Shown here: piece after piece, positions 55,982 to 64,000 of the stretch
How positions within the stretch are numbered: the stretch's first letter is position 1
How the letters are laid out: every line of letters begins with the position of its first letter
Source: Umbelopsis ramanniana AG
Taxonomy: Eukaryota > Mucoromycota > Umbelopsidomycetes > Umbelopsidales > Umbelopsidaceae
Reading direction: 5' to 3'
Assembly (NCBI RefSeq): GCF_025399195.1
Contig: NW_026252112.1
Coordinates: 1 to 64,000, forward strand
Length of the DNA stretch: 64,000 nt
Notes under the pieces: generated by a model
Database searches by the model: none
What the model was told of the DNA's origin: nothing
What the model saw: only the letters and a program-made list of their open reading frames with translations
Program-made: the position numbers and the translations under genes

Positions 55982-56404
55982 TCCTGCGAAGAAGGACGGC
56001 GATCACCAAAGTAGTATAGCTCCTATTGTTGGCTTAAAACTAATGTTTATAATTATACTTCAATATCTGGCCATAATGTGCTATAGTAGCTATTCTCATC
56101 TTGTATAAAATTATAAAAATAATAATTGCAACGGTATATGGACAAATTAATAAACCCAACACTAAACAAGTACGGCGGGTGGCACAACAATTTGCACCTC
56201 AGATTTTACCACGGTGGGAGGACTGCATCCCAGCAGAGGTGGTACTGTCGCTCAAAAAGAAGTGTCTCGGATGACAAAGTCGGATTTGCGGAAAGCCCTA
56301 CTTATTTCTGCCTAGCAGCATACATTTTCTGTAAATCTCCCTTACCACCAAAGCAACACACAACTAAACATACTGGCTAACAAATTACAGAAAATATACA
56401 TCGC
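55982..56404. other. Convergent intergenic spacer
   Basis: This spacer of about 420 bases separates the 3' ends of the membrane-protein gene and the sulfotransferase-like gene. It is AT-rich with possible polyadenylation-type AATAAA-like stretches near 56120-56150. No gene is supported. Confidence 0.5.
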
Positions 56405-57145
56405 TTAATCTTTATTAACGGGAGTCATATCATGGAGGGGAGCACCGTCACGGAAGTTGGCAGTTCTCGCCTTGAAGTCTTCGGTTTTGTTGACATGTGG
56501 CCAAGGAGTGTTAGGCACATCCTTGCCAAGGAAAGTACACAGCTTTTCCCAACCATCGACACCAGTCTCGAACCAAAGGAGTCTGTCTGCGGGAACATAA
56601 TTTCTGACATCCTCGTCGTGTTCTTTGAACTTTCGGACCATGGTTTCTCTGTCTTTCTCTCCCTTGACCTCACCGTCCCAGATGACCTCCTTGGCCATGC
56701 GCTGGCCGTTGACAACATGAGCAGGCATACCAGGTTTGTTCATCATCTCCGTTGCGGGCATAATGGTGTTCATAACACTGCTATACCACTTCTCGGGATC
56801 TCGGGTGGTGTGGATAACCTTTGCATCGGGGTAGACTTCCATAAGCTGCTTGTAGAAGGTGGAGGATGGCCAGTCAACGGCGGCATTGAATTTTCCATAG
56901 GCACGGTTCCAGTCCACATCTTTGCCTTCCCATGCTTCGATGAACACTTCGGCATCGGCATTTGGATCAGTCATGATAACGATCATATGATGGACATCAT
57001 AGCTGTAATAAACGACGTGAGTATAGAGGCAGACAACATTTTGATATGATCCCCGTGATAGTTACCCAAGTGTGAGTAAAGCCTCGCGCATAGCAGCAGT
57101 TCCAGTACGTCCCCAGCCGGAGCCTATGATTTGAAGAGGTGCCAT
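56405..57145 (-). CDS. Sulfotransferase-fold P-loop protein (Sulfotransfer_4-like)
   Basis: There are two exons (57145-57066 and 57002-56405), 225 residues. The P-loop GSGWGRTGTAAMREAL at the start and IIGS before it form a PAPS-binding-like loop. The splice restores LTLGYDVHHM. The later motif AKVIHTTRDPEKWYSS matches the 3'-phosphate-binding region of sulfotransferase-like proteins. The block AVDWPSSTFYKQLMEVYPD is typical of this fungal and animal family (also called NAD-dependent epimerase/dehydratase-like P-loop proteins in databases). The C-terminus is polar. Substrate is unknown, and many members have not been shown to transfer sulfate. Confidence 0.85.
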
Positions 57146-58334
57146 ATTGTAATAAGTGTTCTGTAACAAGGGAGGTTAAAGTGAAACAAGCTCTTTTATA
57201 TGCGAGATACGATCCCCCAGAGTAAACTGTATTCAGCATGTCGGAGTTTGTATTGCGTCATATCGCGCAAACGGAGAAGGGTAAATTCTGCACCACCATT
57301 GGAGCGTTGCTGGCTAAATGGCTGATAGGACATCAAAGGTTTTCGAGTCAGTCATCGCTAAGGATGTTGTTTTATTGCAAGCTCAAAAGTTTTGAACAAT
57401 CTGTATAACTGCTTGTATCACCGTTTCCATGACTTTAAGAATCTGACTAATAAAGTCCTTGTAGATACGGCAAAACTTTTCCGAATATTTTCTTGTCGGT
57501 TTCCAGATGACTCAGGAGCACGCTAATATTTTCTAGTAGCCATCCCTGGTAGCACCAGTTGGGATCATTGCATGTTGACCTTGCATAAGCAAAGTTTACT
57601 GGCTTTACTAGCATCAACTTTACCTTCTACACCCCAGCCATAACCATTTAGCTGTCTCCACGTACAGTTGCGCAGGTGGTACCCCGCTCAAAGAAAAATG
57701 CGAAACTTTTCAGGCAATATCAATGCTATGTGCGGTGATGTACGAGCACACTGCTCTTCTTTTGCACCATTCGTGTAATACCTCAAACAAATATGCTCCA
57801 CACGGCAGCCAACACCTTCGACACAGCGGCGTATTGAGATATCATTTTGTAGTAACTTGGCTACCACTCTCAGTTTTGTTGTTAAAGGAGTCGATGTTCC
57901 TATGATTGCTAAGCCTTTATTTACGTGACATGATTGCTTTATTGAGAGCATGCATGGACATTGCTGCGGATACTGCTGTGTGCTTTGCCTCTTTGGTTGA
58001 CTTGGGAAAAACGGTATTCAGTCACATTGTCTCCTTCAGCCGGCGAAGGCCAGCGAACCCTTGCCTTTCATACCGAATGGTAGTAGCAGTCCTAATCAGC
58101 CACCTTGTGAACACAATATGAGGAGTTTATTGATTATAAGGATGAAGTGCTGGTTGACAGCGAAGTGACAACCATTAATGTTGTGACCAAGCCAGAGTGG
58201 AAATCATCACGGTCCGTGCCATGTAAGCAACCTACATAGGTGTGTTGAATACTTCAGCTATGGCTGGCTAATGAATTCTTCACTGTGGAGAATACGGTCT
58301 ACTTGGAGCATCCCTTGGCAGCATGGCTAAGCAA
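57146..58334. other. Intergenic with isolated coding-like fragments
   Basis: This 1.19 kb region holds no confident gene. A plus-strand fragment near 58116-58236 reads like coding sequence (YEEFIDYKDEVLVDSEVTT) but is bounded by stops and has no plausible partner exons. It may be a gene or transposon remnant. The rest shows nothing recognisable. Confidence 0.45.
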
Positions 58335-61300
58335 CTATCTGCGACCTCTGTAAACCAAACCAAGCCTCAAATCAGTGAAACGCTACACATGAAATCAAAG
58401 GCGGTTCCCAACCACTAACCTTTCTGCATTATATACATCGCCACCGCCTCCTCCCATATGGAAGATACGGCGAGGACGTTGGGCAAATCGCTGTTGCTTA
58501 CGGTCTTCGGCTGCAGCTGCAGAGGGACGTCAGTTAGCCCTGTAACGATGGTGCAATGAGGGGTGACTCTAGCTTACCAGTACGGGCGTTGGCTTCCTCC
58601 CTTTCTTCATAGTTGAGAACAATTTGCTTCAGTTGTTGCTGCTCTTCCCGTTCAGCTTCTTGTTTGCTACGCGTGTTGATGGCAAGTAGAGAGTCGGACG
58701 GGACTTCCATAAGCTTAACTTGTTGTCGATTGCCTTTCTTGGTCAAGAGCGTAAACGACATGTTACCATCGGCTTGCTCGTTGGAAGCAGCAAAGGTTCG
58801 TCGATCTTGAAACAATTACAGTATGTTTAATTTGAGACACCAAGAGCTATTTTTTCATGTTTTTTCTTTACCTTGACCTCCGCGAAGGTGCATTGGAATG
58901 GGAACGTCAAGCATGGCTGTTTTCTTTTCGAATTTACGAGATTCGACGCTTTCGCTCATCATCCTACTGAACTCTTTCTCGAACTCTTCGTCTTCTTCTA
59001 CTTGCTCTTCCCGCTTTTTAAGCATCACAACATCTTCGTCCTCATCTACAGTTGGCCCAGCCAAAGATTCTTCGTCTGACATATCTCCAATTTCATCTTC
59101 CTTGTCTTCTATCACGTCGTCATCATCACCTTCATCGCTTGACGAGCTTTCTGGTCCACTATCTTCAAAACCATCCTCTTGAAGCTTGACATCACCACCT
59201 ATTGACTTACGGTTAAATGCATGAAAAAATATATAGCATATTTGATTGATCACATTACCTTGAACAGTCTTTAACTGTTCTAACAACATTTGATCCACCG
59301 CTTCATTTGCATCTTCATAGATTGTTGCAAGCTTGAGATTCGGTCGCAACAGTTCCAACGTATCCATCACCATAAACTCCACGTCCATAGGTGGTTTTGA
59401 CTTGGACAATATATACATCTGAATACGAGTGAGTAAGCTGCATTCAACGTCAAAGGTATAAGATTAAAATAGGACCTACCTGGAAGAATATCAAAAATGA
59501 ATCCAGCTTCTTCTTGGCACTTCCTCTATCAAAACACATGCCACAGGTATCGAGTAATGTGCAGCATAACCGGACACGGAAAAAGTCATCAGGAGCATCT
59601 ATAGGACAGAAGCGTTCTCTAGATGGACGCCCTAGATCTAGGAAGAGGGCACAGTTAGGAAAACCTTGAAGTTGACCATAAAATATGTTTTCCCCATTCA
59701 AACAAACTTACCATGCCCAAGCGTAACAATGGTATATAAAGTATCGAATACAAGAGCAGACTCTATCATACGATAATTATACAGCTCTCCCAAATATTTA
59801 GCGGTAGCGATACGCCTTTGATTGTGCTTGAAGATGTTCATCTACAAAAGGTACAGAAGACATTAATGGAGGTGCTCATACTTCACGCTCTTTTGCAAAA
59901 TTCCCATCGTACCTCTAAACCAACTCTGATTTCCTCAATGACACTGTCCACAAGCTGCACGCCAAAATCCGAATGGTATCGATTCAATCCACTGGCGAGA
60001 ATGGAAATTAAGTGGATATTGCTATACTTGATTTTCCAAATCTTTTGAAAGCACTTGTTCATGACATGAACAATCTTCGGATCAGTCCAATCCAACTTTC
60101 GGAACTGCTTGAGGATCTTCTCCAATGTTTTCTTATTCAAGTCCCCATAGACCAACTTTCGAATGTATCTTTCCAGCGGTGGTCGCTCCTTCTTTACGAT
60201 GGCTGAGCGATCTGGTGGGTTGGCCTAATATGGATAGTTAATACCGAATTCGCGCATAGCGTAGTGCGCTGATCGTACATACCTGATAGTACGCGTTTTC
60301 AACCATGAGGATATACCGATTATCAAGATGCTGAATGTTTTTCTTGCGCATGACAATTTCAAGCTAGATAGACGCAAGGCATTAGTATCTAACCAGCATA
60401 AGTAGGTGTACTGGTTAGAAAGCACTCACCATATTGCCCATGCGGACTCCGGTTTCTGGAGACTTTAGCAAGAAGCGACCACATGTCTCAAGCAAATTGC
60501 AGACAATATCGATGTTCTGATTAGTGAAGTCGTCCAAAGCAACTTTGAAAATATGGAAGATAGTGTGAGCTGGTGTGATTCTGAACTTGGTCAGTTCTGC
60601 TAGGTATCGTATGTTCTGTCATTGATAAAAAGGTAAATGCCATGCGTTTAAACAGAGCAGTACAACGTTCAGAGCTACGAACCTTGACACGAGTCTCCAA
60701 TAGATCTGCAGACTTTTTGCGGAAGAGGCCTTTGAACTCGTGCTCCAGCTGATGGAAATGATGAATTATTATGGACAGAAAGAGAGATGTTTTGCAGCTT
60801 GATTCTGTACTTACGGTTACCAATATGGCGTCCCCAATATCGGGATAGTAAGGATTCAAAGTAGCAATCAGTCGAGCATAATAAGGCAAGAGATCTACAC
60901 GGGTGCGAGGCACGGACAGTAAGGTCTTTTTTGTTTTCAGAACGTTAGTACATCCTACAGACAGCTTTTTACTCCGTCTTCCAAAATTCCCCACCTTTAT
61001 CAAACGCTTTCTTGCCGACTTGGAGTTCAAATAACAAAATTCGACCGCAACCGAATCAATCATGTCGCGGTTGTTCAACGTTGGCAGACGGGCAAGAAGT
61101 GCATCTAATTGCACCATTTGCGTCGACTTTATTCCGGTTCCACCGTTAGCTGCATCGTCTGCTTCTTCTTTGTCCATCAGGGAGCTTGAGAGATATGAGT
61201 AACAGATCCATGCCAAGGAAGGAAAAGAAAAAGGAACACCTACTCGACTGTACCGTCAGCTGCTACATCAAGCTCGGTATCTTGATCCGCATCAGCCACT

Positions 61301-63014
61301 TCCGACTCAGGTTCTGCACCGGCTTCATCAATGTCGTTCTCATCGATCTCCAAGTGCTCCATCTTTGAAATCAAATCATTTTCCTTATCGCCATCCGTCT
61401 CAGCAGGTTCGCTTGATGCATCGGGAGACTTGGCTGTTTCGTTATCCGCATCTGTGGCACCATCACCAGCTGTTTTACCATCCTTTCCAGCATCCTTTCT
61501 GGCGGCAGATTCTAACAATACACCGGGTACAAGGACTTTGAGATCAGCTAATTTTTCGTAAAAACTTCGAGCATCCTCGTCTTCCCAAATGCCGTTTTCC
61601 ACTGTATCCTTGTTGTCTTCGGAAAATGTGTTTGTGCCATTTGCACTGATGATTGACATTTTCGTTGTACCGTCATCGTCTGGTAGTTCAGGCATTTCCA
61701 CATCCAAAGCGTCTGCCATGCTAAAACGTGTATATAGGGTGGTTATTACCTAGGTCAATAGGAGGTACGGTTAGGAGAGGGGGGTAAAACTTACGTTTGA
61801 GTGTTACTCAAAAGCTTTTCATAGGCTTTGGTCAGCTTTTCGTAGTTTTGCTTCGTTTCTTCATTCAGCTGACCTCGGGAAAAGAGGATTTCATGGTTGC
61901 GCTGGTCCATTCTCTTGATGAATTTGTGTTCCTTTACCACATGTTTTTCTAAAGTTTTGTGGTAATCCATCATCAAGGTTTTAAAGGCTTCTCTCGTGGC
62001 CTTGTTGACCTGTGAATCTGCCGCTTCGCCACTCGTAGGCATGTTTTTAACATCGTCGGGCAATTCATTTGAAGCCTGATCGGCTGCAGCTCGTTGCTTT
62101 CTTGGGGTAATACCGACTATTTCACTTCCATAGTTCTTCATGAAGGACGCTGCGAGCAGCAAGTTGGCATGTTGCGTTTTGTCGTTGGCGAATAGATCGC
62201 GCAAGATAGAGTAGACGAAACCATGTCCCGACTGCGCATCTTGATCCGCCTCTTTTGCATCCTTCCCTTTCTCTTTGATGGATGAACCAGACCCCACCAA
62301 TCCTGCAACATTATCTCGTTGTGTTTCCATTCCTTCCAAGTTGACAGCTGCAGGAGTGGCAACACCATCACTGACGTTCCTTAGAACATTGACAAGCCAT
62401 AGCTCTGATGCCAGACGAAGGTATGTTCTTTGCCGAAGAACTCGACTTGTATCCTCTTTCTCTCTCTGTTCAGGAGTGAGGGATGCTAATTGTTGTTTTG
62501 TAGGTGGTGCCAGTACTTTTGCAAGTTGATATGTCAGTAGCAAAGTGAAACTATCGGGAAATCGTTGATGAAGGGCTGAAATGACCTGTCAAGCATGAAA
62601 TGGGTTAATTTTTCATGACGGCGGTTATAGGAGACCCTAGACGGGTCAAGTAATGCTTACTTCAACGCATGAGGTTACGTCTGAACTGGTCTTGCATTTG
62701 GCCATACCCTCAATGACGGCACCAACGATCTCTGAAATATATTTCTCGAGACTTAGTTTGTTAATGTCGTTCAGCAACTGAGTCTGATAGTCAGCTTGCA
62801 GTGATGTCTTGCATTTTTTGATGAATGCAGTGTTTTTCTTAATGTTGCTATCAAGACTGCGGAACTTTGACGCATCTTGAACAGGTAGTGAAGGTATTAG
62901 TCAATGGAGGAACATGGGGGACATGATCGCGAGCCCTCAACACACACCTGCTTTGCCTCTGGACCATGCTTCTTCGTTGGCTGAGGCCAGTTCCTTTCGC
63001 CTGACTGGATCCAT
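58335..63014 (-). CDS. UPF2: UPF2/NMD2 nonsense-mediated decay factor
   Basis: This many-exon gene starts at the ATG at 63014 (MDPVRRKELASANEEAWSRG). The exon junction gives DASKFRSLDSNIKKNTAFIK, the start of the first MIF4G domain. It continues with LQADYQTQLLNDINKLSLEKY and the LLTYQLAKVLAPPTKQQL region. An acidic middle linker leads to WEDEDARSFYEKLADLKVLV, opening the second MIF4G domain. The third domain includes RKLDWTDPKIVHVMNKCF. A very acidic block (SSSSDEGDDDDVIEDKEDE) precedes the conserved C-terminal VPIPMHLRGGQG and the MSFTLLTKKGNRQQVKLMEV segment, the UPF1-binding region. The protein ends shortly after RPRRIFHMGGGGGDVYNAER. UPF2 bridges UPF1 and UPF3. It is divergent from AP2M1 with 116 bases between starts. 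Confidence 0.93.
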
Positions 63015-63130
63015 TGAGTGTCAAGAGCAACGTGGGTCACGAAAAATTCGGAGTCAGGACCGCCCAAAAAGTCACAATTGATATATTGTGAGGGCGGCTG
63101 CTTTTCAACTTGGCACTTCACTCATCCGCC

Positions 63131-64000
63131 ATGATCAGCGCATTCTTCATATATAATCAGAAGGGAGAAGTGCTTATCTCTCGATTATATCGACACGACC
63201 TAAAGTAACCTTCATCTGGAATTTCTCCTCTATCCACCGCCCACCGTGCTAACATTACCCTTGCATTGCAGGCGCTCGGTGGCCGACATCTTTCGCATTC
63301 AGGTCATCTCGAACACAGACGTCCGGTCACCCATCATCACCCTCGGCTCGACCTCCTTCTTCCATGTTCGCCACGAAAATCTATACATTGTTGCAGTCAC
63401 CAAGTGGAATGCCAACTCTGCTTTGGTGTTTGAGTTCTGCTACAGAGTCATTAATATCGGAAGAGCATATTTTGGCAAGTTTGACGAAGAGGCAGTCAAG
63501 AATAACTTTGTGGTGATCTACGAGCTGCTGGATGGTAAGTCCCATCACTCGAATATTTGCCTGCCCGTCCTCCCTCCTAATTAACGTGTGCCGACTCTCA
63601 TCATAGAAATCCTGGATTTTGGATACCCACAAAATAGCGAAACAGATACCCTAAAGATGTATATTACAACCGAGGTTGTCAAGTCAGAGCGAGCTGTCGA
63701 AGACTCGAGCAAAATTACCATCCAAGCTACAGGTGCTACGTCCTGGAGACGAAGTGATATTAAATACAGAAAGAATGAGGCTTTCATTGATGTTATTGAG
63801 AGTGTTAATCTGTTAATTAGCAACACGGGTAAGTATTTACGGTTTTTGCTTATGTTTTGAGACCATGCGACTCATTCATGCTGTTTAGGAACTGTACTTC
63901 GTGCGGATGTATCGGGACAAATTCTTATGAGAGCATATCTGTCAGGTACTCCAGAGTGCAAGTTCGGTTTGAACGACAAGTTGTTACTGGACAAAGATGC
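63131..64000 (+). CDS. AP2M1: AP-2 complex mu subunit, 3' end cut by the window
   Basis: The gene is partial and runs off the right edge. Exon 1 gives [20 protein letters not shown] and RHDLK. Exon 2 (from about 63271) restores [12 protein letters not shown] and covers the longin-like mu N-domain: [20 protein letters not shown] and [23 protein letters not shown]. Exon 3 gives [20 protein letters not shown] and the linker, then [20 protein letters not shown] and [11 protein letters not shown]. The last visible exon enters the cargo-binding domain ([20 protein letters not shown], then [12 protein letters not shown]). The wording FGYPQNSET and IKYRKNEAF places it with AP-2 mu rather than AP-1. 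AP-2 mu selects Tyr-based cargo for clathrin-mediated endocytosis. Confidence 0.94.

Noticed and set aside
63118-63132. Five-codon upstream frame (ATG GCG GAT GAG TGA) before UPF2 that could suggest NMD autoregulation
   Set aside because: Its ATG overlaps the AP2M1 start codon on the other strand, so the UPF2 transcript probably starts downstream of it.

Overview
This window is nuclear DNA from a fungus. It has moderate GC, short spliceosomal introns of roughly 50-130 bases with GTAAGT/GTATGT-type donors, tightly packed genes on both strands, and one nuclear tRNA gene. Several genes suggest an early-diverging lineage, most likely Mucoromycota, rather than Dikarya: a CFAP20/BUG22 orthologue, a metazoan-like 4E-BP, a BK-type potassium channel, a ceruloplasmin-like cupredoxin protein, a bicistronic MOCS1-type locus, and KXD1. 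The placement is inferred from gene content only. All exon models were built by hand from splice sites and family homology.

Layout, left end (1-18 kb): mitochondrial bL36 (RTC6), a many-exon WDR6 homologue, a two-domain cupredoxin protein, a BK-like K+ channel, the molybdenum-cofactor locus MOCS1A plus MOCS1B, and a FAP1/NFX1 zinc-finger protein. From 18 to 26 kb, two divergent aldo-keto reductases are bracketed by two copies of a dispersed repeat. A tRNA-Leu(UAG) and a gene-poor stretch follow. From 26 to 36 kb lie an unidentified WD40 protein, SEC8, NFU1 and a kelch-like GPI-type surface protein. From 38 to 47 kb lie BOLA3, prefoldin 6, an AhpD/CMD-family protein, an oxysterol-binding protein, a divergent ketol-acid-reductoisomerase-fold protein, KXD1, a 4E-BP homologue and an MPV17/SYM1 protein. 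From 47 to 64 kb lie a hexokinase-like protein lacking the catalytic Asp, a mitochondrial carrier, NDK1, CFAP20, an unidentified polytopic membrane protein, a sulfotransferase-fold protein, UPF2, and the 5' part of AP-2 mu, which runs off the right edge.

Functional themes: there are many mitochondrial genes (RTC6, MOCS1, NFU1, BOLA3, SYM1, a carrier). NFU1 and BOLA3, which act together late in [4Fe-4S] delivery, lie within 5.2 kb of each other. mRNA and translation control (UPF2, 4E-BP, WDR6) and membrane traffic (SEC8, KXD1, AP2M1, OSBP) are also represented. At least six head-to-head gene pairs have start codons 116-176 bases apart. The most notable items are the 4E-BP homologue, the MOCS1 locus with a possible stop-bypassing splice, and three enzyme-fold proteins with altered active-site residues. 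No CRISPR array, IS element or autonomous transposon is visible.
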